Positions 1 through 7,277 of a stretch of DNA of 20,450 nt are shown piece after piece. The stretch is from Lachnoclostridium sp. UBA3262. Lineage in GTDB: Bacteria > Bacillota > Clostridia > Lachnospirales > Lachnospiraceae. Each line of letters begins with the position of its first letter. Position 1 is the stretch's first letter. The notes under the pieces are model-generated. The model saw only the letters and a program-made list of their open reading frames with translations. It did no database searches and was not told where the DNA came from. The DNA lies in the NCBI GenBank assembly GCA_002362575.1, contig DEUM01000066.1, positions 1 through 20,450 on the forward strand, given 5' to 3'. Both the position numbers and the translations under genes were made by a program.

Positions 1-5
1 AGGAA

Positions 6-34
6 TTGTAATATAAATCAAAATGTCGTACAAT
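6..34 (+). promoter_or_regulatory. Sigma-A-type promoter for the first gene run
   Basis: A -35 box TTGTAA (6-11) and a -10 box TACAAT (29-34) are separated by exactly 17 bases, in an AT-rich stretch about 50 bases before the HAD gene. Transcription would start near 41. It is the only well-spaced promoter I see before the block 86-4987, so it may drive the whole run. Seen in the sequence; activity is inferred. Confidence 0.55.
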
Positions 35-85
35 AATCTATAAAATGCTGCGAAATGATTCTTACTGTCACAAACGGAGGAAGTT

Positions 86-736
86 ATGTATCAGACGATA
101 TTATTTGATTTGGACGGAACATTGACGGAGTCAGGTATTGGCATAGTTAATTCTGTCATCTACGCTCTGCAGAAATATGGTATGGAGGTTACTGACCGGG
201 AGGAGTTAAAACGGTTCATTGGTCCCCCATTAGACAAGTCTTTTGAACAGTATTGCGGTTTTGACAGCGAGAAAGCAAAAGAAGCGGTTGAATACTACCG
301 CGAATATTACAGGGAGAAGGGGATTTTTGAAAATATACCTTACAAGGGCGTTGCAGAAATGCTAAAATTGTTAAAGGATAATGGGAGAACGCTTATTGTC
401 GCCACTTCAAAGCCGGAACCGTTTGCAAAAGAAATTTTGGACTATTTCAAATTATCCCACTATTTTGATGCGATAGCGGGAAGCAATATGGACGGCACGA
501 GAACAGATAAGCAGGAGGTCATACGATATGCCCTGACGAAAGCGGGAGATGGCGGGACGGCTTCTGCCATTATGGTAGGGGACAGAGAGCATGATATAAT
601 TGGTGCAAGAGCGGTAGGCATAGATTCTCTCGGTGTACTCTATGGTTATGGCAGCAGAGAGGAGTTAGTGAAAGCGGGCGCCATATACCTTGCGGAAAAT
701 GTAGAGGAGGCAGCAGCTATTTTATTGAAGAAATAA
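86..736 (+). CDS. HAD-family phosphatase (phosphoglycolate phosphatase-like)
   Basis: A soluble 216-residue haloacid dehalogenase-family hydrolase, predicted to remove phosphate from a small metabolite. All four HAD motifs are visible: the nucleophile and acid Asp8 and Asp10 in FDLDGT, Ser/Thr 107-108 in VATSK, Lys142, and the acidic motif GDREHD at 165-170. A helical cap domain (about 15-85) inserted after motif I marks subfamily IA, the group containing Gph/PGP-like enzymes. The substrate cannot be read from sequence, and phosphoglycolate, pyrophosphate or a nucleotide are all possible. The start has GGAGG at 76-80 with five bases to ATG. It is the first gene of the run and is followed after 34 bases by a MATE exporter, with no obvious functional link. 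Confidence 0.9.
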   Translation: MYQTILFDLDGTLTESGIGIVNSVIYALQKYGMEVTDREELKRFIGPPLDKSFEQYCGFDSEKAKEAVEYYREYYREKGIFENIPYKGVAEMLKLLKDNGRTLIVATSKPEPFAKEILDYFKLSHYFDAIAGSNMDGTRTDKQEVIRYALTKAGDGGTASAIMVGDREHDIIGARAVGIDSLGVLYGYGSREELVKAGAIYLAENVEEAAAILLKK

Positions 737-770
737 ATAGCAGGTTTTAAGCATAAGGAGGCAGTGAAAG

Positions 771-2150
771 ATGAAAAGTAAGGATGATAAAACGGTAGAA
801 GTTTTTGAAAATGCACCGGTTCCTAAAGCGGTGTTTATCAATATTATACCATCTGTTGTCAGCATGTTGATGGTACTTGTATACAATCTGGCAGATACTT
901 ATTTCATTGGGCAGACGAAAAATCCATATATGGTGGCGGCCGTTTCGCTGGCAACGCCGGCGTTCCTGTTCTTTATGGCAGTCGGCATGCTGTTCGGAAT
1001 AGGAGGTACTTCTCTGATATCCCGTATGCTTGGGCAGGGACGAAAGAAGGAAGCGAGAAATGCCTGCTCTTTCTGTTTCTGGACAGGAACAGCAATTGGC
1101 GTGCTGGGGATGGCAGTGATTTTGATTGCGATAAATCCGGTATGCAGTCTGGTGGCGGGGGATGTGACTCAGGAGACCGTTGCCTATGTAAAACAGTATT
1201 TAATGATTGTAGCACTGGGGGTTCCATTCCTCGTCATAGGTAATATGTTCAGCTCGATTATCCGTGCAGAGGGAAAGGCAAATAAGGCGATGATGGGAAT
1301 GATACTCGGCAATGTGGCCAATATTATTCTCGATCCGATCATGATTTTGCTGTTCGGCTGGAATGTAGCGGGTGCGGCAGTGGCGACAGTAATTGGAAAT
1401 GTGTTGAGCGCGGTGTTTTATATCGCCCATTTTTTGTCGGGAAAATCTATATTAAGTATCAGCCCAAAAGAATTTAAGGCAGGAGGAAAGATAGCGTCGG
1501 GCGTTATGGCAATCGGGATTCCGGCGTCTATGAACAGTATTTTAATGAGTACCTCGAATGTGTTAGTCAACCGGCTGATGTCTGTACACGGAGATATGGC
1601 AGTTGCGGGGCTTGGCGTGGCAATGAAGGTCAATATGGTAGCGGTTATGCTTCTGATTGGTGTAGGAACTGGAATCCAACCGCTTCTCGGCTATAACTTT
1701 GGGGCTGGAAACCGTAAAAGATTTCTAGGGCTGCTTCGGTTTTCTCTGTTTTTTGCCGTGGCGCTTAGCCTTGTTATGTCTGTGCTCTGCTATTTGGGAG
1801 CAGGGCCGATGGTAAACGCATTTATTGAGGAAGAAAGCGCATATGGTTTTGGCATGCAGTTTGCCCGTACTCTGATAATCTCGGGCCCGGTGCTCGGAAT
1901 ACTTTTTGTTATGATAAATACGATTCAGGCGATGGGTGCGGCAGTTCCTTCCCTTATTCTCTCTATTAGCAGACAGGGGCTTTTATACATACCTGTTTTG
2001 TTCCTTTTCAATGGGATTTTTCATTCGGCAGGGACTCTTGTTATCGCACAGCCTGTAACAGATTATCTGGCGGTAGCGCTGTCTATCATTTTATCAATAG
2101 TTTCATTCCGGAAATATTTTACGGAAAAGAAAGCGGGAGATGTTTTATGA
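771..2150 (+). CDS. MATE family multidrug/cation efflux transporter
   Basis: A 459-residue inner-membrane protein, the usual MATE length, with about 12 hydrophobic helices arranged as two similar halves. The N-terminal half has the family pattern after the first helix (NLADTYFIGQ near 40-49, and a glycine-rich GMLFGIGGTSLISRMLGQG near 72-90). The second half repeats it (GLGVAMKVNM and GIQPLLGYNFGAGN near 280-315). The family exports drugs and organic cations in exchange for sodium or protons; the substrate here is unknown. GGAGG at 757-761 lies nine bases before ATG. Its stop TGA overlaps the ATG of ktrB (ATGA at 2147-2150), so translation is probably coupled to potassium uptake genes. This pairing is unusual but not proof of shared function. 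Confidence 0.93.
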   Translation: MKSKDDKTVEVFENAPVPKAVFINIIPSVVSMLMVLVYNLADTYFIGQTKNPYMVAAVSLATPAFLFFMAVGMLFGIGGTSLISRMLGQGRKKEARNACSFCFWTGTAIGVLGMAVILIAINPVCSLVAGDVTQETVAYVKQYLMIVALGVPFLVIGNMFSSIIRAEGKANKAMMGMILGNVANIILDPIMILLFGWNVAGAAVATVIGNVLSAVFYIAHFLSGKSILSISPKEFKAGGKIASGVMAIGIPASMNSILMSTSNVLVNRLMSVHGDMAVAGLGVAMKVNMVAVMLLIGVGTGIQPLLGYNFGAGNRKRFLGLLRFSLFFAVALSLVMSVLCYLGAGPMVNAFIEEESAYGFGMQFARTLIISGPVLGILFVMINTIQAMGAAVPSLILSISRQGLLYIPVLFLFNGIFHSAGTLVIAQPVTDYLAVALSIILSIVSFRKYFTEKKAGDVL

Positions 2151-3523
2151 TTCGATTTCGAAAGCGTGGGCTTGGCGGATTTACAACAACGAGGATTATT
2201 GCACTTGGATTTTTAGGAACGATTTTAGTGGGAACCCTTCTTCTCATGCTGCCTATATCAAGTGCGGCAGGAGTAGTGACAGAACCGGTGGATGCCCTGT
2301 TTACTTCCACTACGTCTGTATGCGTGACGGGACTGGTGACGGTGCCGACATATTCCTACTGGTCGGTGTTTGGCCAGATTGTCATAGCACTGCTCGCGCA
2401 GATTGGCGGACTTGGCGTCATTACATTTACGATGATGTTTCTAATTGCTCTGCACAAACGAATTGGACTCAGGGAGCGGCTGTTGATTCAGGATGCTTAT
2501 AATCTGGATACGATTCAGGGGATGGTAGTCCTTGTAAAAAAAGTGATAAAGGGAACTTTGATAATCGAAGGAATCGGCGCTCTTTTGTATATGACGGTGC
2601 TGATACCGGAGTTCGGGGCATTAGGAATTTGGAAAAGTATTTTTAATTCTATTTCAGCTTTTTGTAATGCCGGAATGGATGTAATCGGACCGTCCAGTCT
2701 GGAGCCGTATGTAGCAAACCCGGTTATGAATATAACGACAATGCTTTTGATCATTCTTGGAGGTATCGGATTTCCCGTCTGGTGGAATATTGTGGATTTA
2801 TTTCGTTATAAGAAAATGAAATACCCGGATTGGTCTATGGCGCTGAGACATCTCCGACTGCATACGAAGCTTGTACTGGTAACGACAGCAGCTTTGATTC
2901 TAATCGGGACTCTTGCTGTATTTTTGCTGGAGTACACGAATCCGGACACGATAGGAAACCTGCCTCTGTGGCAGAAAATACAGGCGTCTTTCTTCCAGTC
3001 GGTGACGACAAGGACGGCTGGGTTCGCCACGATATCACAGGCAGGGCTGCACAAAGCGACGGCATTTATCTGCTGTCTACTGATGTTTATCGGCGGCTCG
3101 CCTTCCGGTACGGCGGGAGGAGTAAAGACTACAACTGTAGTCATCCTGTTTGTAACGGTGTGGTCGATTATCCGGGGAAGGAAAGAGACGGAAATATTCG
3201 GACGGAAAATCAGTGGCAATATTGTCCGCCGTGCTCTTGCTATTTTCATGGTAAGCTTTGTCGTAATGCTGGCTGCAGTGACGGCACTGTCGGCTGTCCA
3301 GCCGGGGAATTTTATGGATTGTCTCTATGAAACAATTTCGGCAATCGCTACGGTTGGGCTGACAAGGGATTTTACTGCCGGACTGAATGTGGCGGGCAGG
3401 CTTATTATAATTGTTACAATGTATATTGGACGTATCGGTCCGATATCGCTGGCGTTGGTTTTTAACTCCAAACGGTATGTCAATCTGAAATCGTATCCGG
3501 AGGAGAAGGTCAGTGTTGGATGA
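2147..3523 (+). CDS. ktrB: Potassium uptake channel subunit KtrB/TrkH
   Basis: A 458-residue membrane subunit of a Ktr-type potassium transporter, which moves K+ (often with Na+) into the cell. The four pore-loop repeats each keep their selectivity-filter glycine: CVTGL (59-63), CNAGM (173-177), RTAGF (289-293) and ATVGL (401-405). The gating loop GGSPSGTAGGVKTTT (about 317-331) is diagnostic of KtrB/TrkH. The length fits KtrB (about 450) better than the longer proteobacterial TrkH. The start overlaps the MATE stop by four bases. The regulatory partner KtrA begins 25 bases after the stop, giving a complete transporter. I use ktrB because the partner is a short single-domain RCK protein; trkH is the common alternative label. 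Confidence 0.95.
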   Translation: MIRFRKRGLGGFTTTRIIALGFLGTILVGTLLLMLPISSAAGVVTEPVDALFTSTTSVCVTGLVTVPTYSYWSVFGQIVIALLAQIGGLGVITFTMMFLIALHKRIGLRERLLIQDAYNLDTIQGMVVLVKKVIKGTLIIEGIGALLYMTVLIPEFGALGIWKSIFNSISAFCNAGMDVIGPSSLEPYVANPVMNITTMLLIILGGIGFPVWWNIVDLFRYKKMKYPDWSMALRHLRLHTKLVLVTTAALILIGTLAVFLLEYTNPDTIGNLPLWQKIQASFFQSVTTRTAGFATISQAGLHKATAFICCLLMFIGGSPSGTAGGVKTTTVVILFVTVWSIIRGRKETEIFGRKISGNIVRRALAIFMVSFVVMLAAVTALSAVQPGNFMDCLYETISAIATVGLTRDFTAGLNVAGRLIIIVTMYIGRIGPISLALVFNSKRYVNLKSYPEEKVSVG

Positions 3524-3548
3524 GAGATAAAGAAATTGAGGTGATTGT

Positions 3549-4202
3549 ATGAAACGGAGAGAGTTTGTAGTAATCGGTTTAGGGCAGTTTGGAACCAATG
3601 TGGCTAAGACGCTGGCAAGCTATGGGGCGGCGGTAATGGCTGTCGATACAGACGACCGGAGACTCGAGCTGGTGGCAGATTTGGTAACACATACGGTTTG
3701 TGCGGATGCGACAAATCCGGAAGTAGTGCGCCAGCTTGGCATCCAGAACTATGATGGCGCCATTATCGGTATGGGGCACAGCCTTGAGACAAATGTGCTG
3801 ATTACGATTCAGTTAAAAGAGATGGGTGTGCCTTTTGTTATGACAAAGGCTTCGACTGACCTTGAGGGCAGAATCCTTCACAAGGTCGGTGCAGATAAGG
3901 TTATTTTCCCGGATAAGGAAATGGGGTACCGGGTGGGGAACCAGATTATGAATGGAAACTATTTTGAGGCAATCGAGCTGTCAGAGAAATACAGTATTGT
4001 GGATATTGATGTGCCGGTTAGCTGGATTGGAAAGACTCTGAGCGGGTTAAATATCCGCTCTCGGTACGGTGTTAATATAATAGGAATCCGTGGACGAGAG
4101 GAAATTAATATTAATCCGGCGCCGGATGATACGCTGAGGGAGGATGATGTTCTGATTGTTCTCGGACATAATACCGACCTGCAGGAGCTGAGGGAGATGT
4201 AA
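3549..4202 (+). CDS. ktrA: Potassium uptake regulatory subunit KtrA (RCK protein)
   Basis: A 217-residue cytoplasmic RCK/TrkA protein that forms a ring on KtrB and gates it in response to bound nucleotide. A Rossmann fold occupies about 1-130, with the dinucleotide/ATP loop GLGQFG (10-15) and the acidic end of the second strand (AVDTDD, Asp33). A C-terminal RCK_C domain covers about 135-217. One Rossmann plus one RCK_C is the KtrA architecture, unlike the duplicated E. coli TrkA. GAGGTG at 3540-3545 precedes the ATG. It follows ktrB closely and ends two bases before the methyltransferase start, so it sits inside one operon. Confidence 0.95.
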   Translation: MKRREFVVIGLGQFGTNVAKTLASYGAAVMAVDTDDRRLELVADLVTHTVCADATNPEVVRQLGIQNYDGAIIGMGHSLETNVLITIQLKEMGVPFVMTKASTDLEGRILHKVGADKVIFPDKEMGYRVGNQIMNGNYFEAIELSEKYSIVDIDVPVSWIGKTLSGLNIRSRYGVNIIGIRGREEININPAPDDTLREDDVLIVLGHNTDLQELREM

Positions 4203-4204
4203 GA

Positions 4205-4987
4205 GTGATAGAGAGTAATGCTAATGCACAGATAAAGAAAATTCAAAAGTTGAAAAAAAGCGCCAGATTCCGCAGACAGGAGAGACTTTTTATAGTGGAG
4301 GGCTGGAAGATGACAGAGGAGGCGCTGAACCGTGGTCTGGTTCGCTCTCTTTATTTTTCTGTTTCGGGAGAGAAAGAGTACGCTGGACGGCTTTCCGGCT
4401 ATGGCAGGGAAGTGCCATCTGAAATACTGTCGGACCGTTTATTTAGCGAGCTGACCGATACCGTTACTCCGCAGGGCGTGCTTGCTGTCGTCGAAATGCC
4501 GCAGTATGACAGAGCCCAGTTCGCCCATTCAAAAAATGCGGCGCTGCTTTGTCTGGAGGACATACAGGATCCGGGCAATCTTGGGACGATGGTGCGCACG
4601 GCAGAGGGAGCCGGTATGGCAGGAGTGGTTATGTCAAAAAGATGTGTGGATTTATTTAATCCGAAGGTGGTGCGTTCTACGATGGGTGCGCTTTTCCGTG
4701 TTCCGTTTTTCTTCTGCGAAGAAATTACTACAGATGTAGAACTATTAAAAAAGGAAGGTTTTACCATTTATGCCGCCCATCCGAGAGGACAGAAAATGTT
4801 TACGGAGGAAACTTATTCGGGGAGAGTTGGAATTTTAATCGGGAACGAGGCAAATGGATTGAGTGAGGAGTTAAGTAATCTGGCAGATAAGAGGGTAAGG
4901 ATTCCGATGGAGGGGCAACTGGAATCGTTAAATGCCGCCGTGTCCGCCGCCCTTTTTATGTATGAAGTACATAGAAACCGCAGATAA
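4205..4987 (+). CDS. SpoU/TrmH-family RNA 2'-O-methyltransferase
   Basis: A 260-residue SPOUT methyltransferase predicted to methylate ribose 2'-OH groups in rRNA or tRNA using S-adenosylmethionine. An N-terminal substrate-binding domain (about 1-95, basic, with the typical FIVEGWK segment near 29-35) precedes the knotted catalytic domain. Motif 1 is EDIQDPGNLGTMVRTAEGAG (118-137, with Asn125 and Arg131), motif 2 is IGNEANGLS (212-220), and motif 3 is the IPMEG...SLNAAVSAAL segment (233-250). It is probably an RlmB/TsnR/YsgA-like enzyme; the modified base cannot be read. The start is GTG, two bases after ktrA ends, with GGGAG at 4192-4196 inside the end of ktrA. The Asn-containing SLN motif keeps Ala where RlmB often has Val-Ser, a mild difference. 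Confidence 0.92.
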   Translation: MIESNANAQIKKIQKLKKSARFRRQERLFIVEGWKMTEEALNRGLVRSLYFSVSGEKEYAGRLSGYGREVPSEILSDRLFSELTDTVTPQGVLAVVEMPQYDRAQFAHSKNAALLCLEDIQDPGNLGTMVRTAEGAGMAGVVMSKRCVDLFNPKVVRSTMGALFRVPFFFCEEITTDVELLKKEGFTIYAAHPRGQKMFTEETYSGRVGILIGNEANGLSEELSNLADKRVRIPMEGQLESLNAAVSAALFMYEVHRNRR

Positions 4988-5017
4988 TACGGAAAGGGTA
5001 AACGCTTCATAATTTGC

Positions 5018-5458
5018 ATTCGTGCGGAAGGTATCGCACGATTTTTTGCCCGGTATATTACTCCCTGCGAAAAATGAATTGTTTCCTTCGGTTACAAAAG
5101 TCTTTCGCCGCCTTTCGCAAAACTCGCTGTCTGCTGTCAGTTTTCTTGCCTTTTGCAGCATTGCCGCCCGCCGGCTTTTATGCAATACCTTAGTTACTGA
5201 TTACTGCGGGCAGCACCAAAGGTGCACATTCATGGAAGAAGGATGAAAAAACAAATTTATTTATTTTTGCCATCCTTCTTCCATGAATGGATGCTTCGCA
5301 TCTGCCCGCAGTCTAGTGAAAACGCGTTGTCAAAAGGCAGGAAAATGACGACAGACATCTCAGACAATGCTCAGGCGGCGTATTTGTAACCAAAAGAAAC
5401 AATATTTTTCGGGGAGTAATACAAGGACAAAAAACCGTACGATATCCACCGCACTAAA
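5018..5458. repeat. Foldback repeat, copy 1 (long inverted-repeat element)
   Basis: An imperfect inverted repeat with arms of roughly 140-180 bases. Read outward from the centre, both arms contain in order CAAAAGGCA, a GACAG/GACGACAG segment, GGCGGCG, TTTGTAACC, AAACAAT, ATTTTTCG, GGGAGTAATA, CAAAAAA and an end like CGATANCNNCCGC. The left arm is about 5018-5202 and the right arm about 5313-5458. Tips are near GCGG at 5024-5027 and CCGC at 5449-5452, with weaker pairing a few bases beyond. A second copy in opposite orientation lies at about 11796-12098. No transposase is inside and no clear target duplication is seen. The form resembles a non-autonomous foldback (MITE-like) element or an intergenic structured repeat. 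Confidence 0.8.
5203..5312. repeat. Cloverleaf-like branched palindrome at the centre of repeat copy 1
   Basis: A perfect 11-bp base stem (ACTGCGGGCAG at 5203-5213 with its complement at 5302-5312) encloses three hairpins packed without gaps: GCACC/GGTGC with loop AAA (5213-5225), a perfect 19-bp stem (5227-5245 with 5271-5289) with a 25-base AT-rich loop, and GATGC/GCATC with loop TTC (5290-5302). Bases 5213 and 5302 can belong either to the base stem or to the small hairpins. In single-stranded DNA or RNA this would fold as a four-way junction. It is missing from copy 2. Confidence 0.8.
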
Positions 5459-5539
5459 GTCGAAAATCATTTATTTCGTGGAAGGAAACTGTATTAGGAT
5501 AGGAAGGTTTGCGTTGAGCAAGCGGTACAATCTTTTAGA

Positions 5540-5689
5540 GTTCCAGTATTTTGGAGAAAAAAGATTAGTGAGGCATGGGTACAAGTGCGTCGGTATGAGG
5601 CATGTGTGTTTTACATGCCCATACCGTTACGGACTTGTCTAAGCGCAAGCGCCCATGCGAGCAAGCTTTTTTCTCCAAAATACGGAAAC
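5540..5689. repeat. Second foldback: 150-base long hairpin
   Basis: A perfect 18-bp outer stem pairs 5546-5563 (GTATTTTGGAGAAAAAAG) with 5666-5683. Further nested pairs in register are GCATGGG (5573-5579) with CCCATGC (5652-5658), ACAAGT (5581-5586) with ACTTGT (5633-5638), CGGTATG (5591-5597) with CATACCG (5620-5626), and GGCATGT (5599-5605) with ACATGCC (5613-5619), closing a 7-base loop. A few more pairs extend beyond the outer stem. It shares no evident sequence with the neighbouring foldback. It could be a structured RNA, a repeat element, or a processing or termination structure. It has no long T-run like a classical terminator, although a six-T run sits in the 3' arm. Confidence 0.75.
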
Positions 5690-5717
5690 CGAAAAGATTT
5701 ACTAACAATTGTTTGGC

Positions 5718-5746
5718 TTGCAAAGATGTTGTTTTTCTAGTATGAT
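5718..5746 (+). promoter_or_regulatory. Sigma-A-type promoter for the NfeD/SPFH operon
   Basis: TTGCAA (5718-5723) and TATGAT (5741-5746) are 17 bases apart, with transcription expected near 5753, about 37 bases before the NfeD start. The spacing is ideal and both boxes are close to consensus. It lies just downstream of the 150-base foldback. Confidence 0.65.
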
Positions 5747-5789
5747 AGAAAGAAGTAATGAATAAACTGTTAGAGGGAGGATGTGGAAT

Positions 5790-6227
5790 ATGGATACCAT
5801 TTTCTGGCTTATCGTGGTAGCAGTTATGCTCCTGATTGAAATATTTACAATGGGACTTACAACGATATGGTTTAGTCTTGGTGCAGTTGTGTCTGCGGTT
5901 GTTGCGGCACTGGGTGGCCCGCTGTGGCTGCAGATTGTATTATTCTGTGTTGTCTCTGTTCTTGTTATGCTGTTAGTCCGGCCATTTGCAATGCGGGTGG
6001 TGAATAAAGAACGAATTAAGACAAACATTGATGAGCTGGCAGGGGAACATGCCACCGTTATTGAGGAAATTGATAATCAAAAGGAAAAGGGTATTGTTCG
6101 GTTGCGCGGTGTGGAATGGATGGCGCGGAGCAAAGACGGCTCGGTCATTGCTGTGGATGAGATTGTGACAGTGGATTCCATATCCGGCGTAAAACTGATT
6201 GTACAAAAGAAACAGGAAACAGAGTGA
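5790..6227 (+). CDS. NfeD-family membrane protein (short form)
   Basis: A 145-residue short NfeD protein, the partner class of SPFH/flotillin-like proteins in membrane microdomains. The N-terminal 70 residues form two to three hydrophobic helices starting MDTIFWLIVVAVMLL. The C-terminal part (about 80-145) has the alternating strands of the NfeD OB-fold, including a GxxGxVRLRGVEWMA-like stretch and a VDSISGVKLIVQ-like end. I place the start at 5790, nine bases after GGGAGG (5775-5780). The earlier in-frame ATG at 5781 touches the ribosome site directly and is unlikely. The SPFH gene follows after 87 bases. NfeD/SPFH gene pairs are a recognised conserved arrangement; the exact role remains unclear for the family. 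Confidence 0.9.
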   Translation: MDTIFWLIVVAVMLLIEIFTMGLTTIWFSLGAVVSAVVAALGGPLWLQIVLFCVVSVLVMLLVRPFAMRVVNKERIKTNIDELAGEHATVIEEIDNQKEKGIVRLRGVEWMARSKDGSVIAVDEIVTVDSISGVKLIVQKKQETE

Positions 6228-6247
6228 AAAATAAATTTCTCACTCAG

Positions 6248-6297
6248 GAAGTTTGTGCGCACACGCCCAAACTTCTTTATGCGCAAAAGGCGTGTGC
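6248..6297 (+). promoter_or_regulatory. Possible H-type RNA pseudoknot before the SPFH gene
   Basis: Two perfect stems interlock. Stem 1 is GAAGTTTG (6248-6255) with CAAACTTC (6268-6275), and stem 2 is GCACACGCC (6259-6267) with GGCGTGTGC (6289-6297). The 5' half of stem 2 is the loop of stem 1, there is no gap before the 3' half of stem 1, and 13 bases cross back. That is the order of an H-type pseudoknot, although the 3-base first loop is tight for a 9-bp stem. The GGAG of the SPFH ribosome site begins six bases later. If the two stems cannot coexist they would act as alternatives. No known riboswitch class is recognised. Confidence 0.5.
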
Positions 6298-6314
6298 AGA
6301 ATGGAGAAAAAATT

Positions 6315-7250
6315 ATGGATAATTTGAATATGACTCCGGTCATTGTAGTAGTGATTATAGTAATTCTTTTATGCCTTCTGGCATCTTGTATTAAGATTGT
6401 ACCGCAGGCGCACGCTTATATCGTAGAGCGTTTGGGCGGTTATCAGTCAACATGGGGCGTTGGTATACATTTTAAAGTGCCAATTATTGATAAGGTGGCA
6501 AGAAGGGTACTGCTGAAAGAGCAGGTTATGGATTTCCCGCCACAGCCGGTTATCACAAAGGATAATGTAACGATGCAGATTGACACCGTTGTATTTTTCC
6601 AGATTACTGATCCGAAACTTTTTACCTATGGTGTGGAAAATCCGATTATGGCGATTGAAAATCTGACGGCGACGACGCTGAGAAATATTATCGGTGATTT
6701 GGAGTTAGACCAGACATTGACCTCCCGTGAGACGATTAATACTCATATGCGTTCGAATCTGGATATTGCGACAGATCCGTGGGGCATCAAAGTAAACCGT
6801 GTGGAGCTGAAGAATATTATTCCGCCGAGAGAGATTCAGGATTCTATGGAGAAGCAGATGAAGGCAGAGCGCGAGAGGCGTGAGTCCATTCTTCGTGCCG
6901 AGGGTGAGAAAAAATCTACCGTCCTTGTCGCAGAAGGTAAAAAAGAATCTGCTATCTTAGAGGCGGAGGCAGAGAAGGAAGCTGCTATTCTGCGTGCAGA
7001 GGCGAAGAAAGAAGCGACAATCCGTGAGGCAGAGGGACGTGCGCAGGCGATTGCCGCTGTACAGAAGGCAACCGCAGAAGGTATTCAGTACTTGAATGAA
7101 TCTGCGCCAACACAGTCCGTTCTGACATTGAAAAGCTTGGAAGCATTTGAGAAAGCGGCAGACGGCCAGGCAACGAAAATTATTATTCCATCTGAAATAC
7201 AAGGAGTTGCCGGACTTGCTAAATCGGTTATTGAGACCTGCAAGGAATAA
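6315..7250 (+). CDS. SPFH/stomatin-like (paraslipin, QmcA-type) membrane protein
   Basis: A 311-residue SPFH (prohibitin-homology) protein, anchored in the membrane and thought to form oligomeric scaffolds that organise microdomains and proteases. A signal-anchor helix is at about 7-26. The SPFH domain (about 27-185) opens with the family pattern PQAHAYIVERLGGY and contains a WGIKVNRVELKNI-like segment. An Ala/Glu/Lys-rich coiled coil follows (about 185-255), with repeated AEGxK and ILxAEAxKEA units. The start at 6315 (MDNLNM) follows GGAG at 6303-6306 by eight bases. An upstream in-frame ATG at 6255 lies inside the hairpin region without a ribosome site. It follows NfeD, its usual partner. 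Confidence 0.92.
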   Translation: MDNLNMTPVIVVVIIVILLCLLASCIKIVPQAHAYIVERLGGYQSTWGVGIHFKVPIIDKVARRVLLKEQVMDFPPQPVITKDNVTMQIDTVVFFQITDPKLFTYGVENPIMAIENLTATTLRNIIGDLELDQTLTSRETINTHMRSNLDIATDPWGIKVNRVELKNIIPPREIQDSMEKQMKAERERRESILRAEGEKKSTVLVAEGKKESAILEAEAEKEAAILRAEAKKEATIREAEGRAQAIAAVQKATAEGIQYLNESAPTQSVLTLKSLEAFEKAADGQATKIIIPSEIQGVAGLAKSVIETCKE

Positions 7251-7277
7251 ACCGCCATATAGAAATGAGGGGGAACA

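Larger units (their letters stand above)
4988..5789. other. Long intergenic region with two foldback structures
   Basis: There are about 800 bases with no gene I can support. In order they contain a short unique stretch (4988-5017), a long foldback repeat (about 5018-5458) with a branched centre, a plain spacer (about 5459-5539) with nothing recognisable, a second foldback (about 5540-5689), and the promoter and ribosome site of the NfeD gene. Open frames cross it but have no ribosome sites or family resemblance, and they follow the repeat arms. Confidence 0.8.

Noticed and set aside
2140..2502. A 120-residue plus-strand frame overlapping the start of ktrB in another frame.
   Set aside because: No family features, and it overlaps the clear ktrB coding frame throughout.
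2806..3249. Long minus-strand open frames opposite ktrB, and others opposite guaA and citrate synthase.
   Set aside because: They lack ribosome sites and recognisable domains and lie opposite strongly conserved genes.
4928..5185. Minus-strand frame out of the left arm of copy 1, resembling the plus-strand frame 11927-12169 of copy 2 (shared NSFFAGS).
   Set aside because: By-eye codon comparison shows mostly amino acid-changing differences and compensating indels, not the silent pattern of a selected protein. It also runs into the methyltransferase gene.
5018..5458. Complete insertion sequence with transposase.
   Set aside because: No transposase frame or remnant is visible and no target duplication can be aligned at the tips.
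5367..5642. Open frame running out of the right arm of repeat copy 1, matched by a similar frame on the minus strand of copy 2 (11788-12039).
   Set aside because: No ribosome site, and the frame follows the repeat. Similar residues come from shared DNA, and the frame runs on into unrelated unique sequence.
5540..5689. CRISPR-like or tRNA-like element in the long gap.
   Set aside because: There are no spaced direct repeats, and no tRNA arms or CCA-type acceptor pattern; the structure is one long hairpin.
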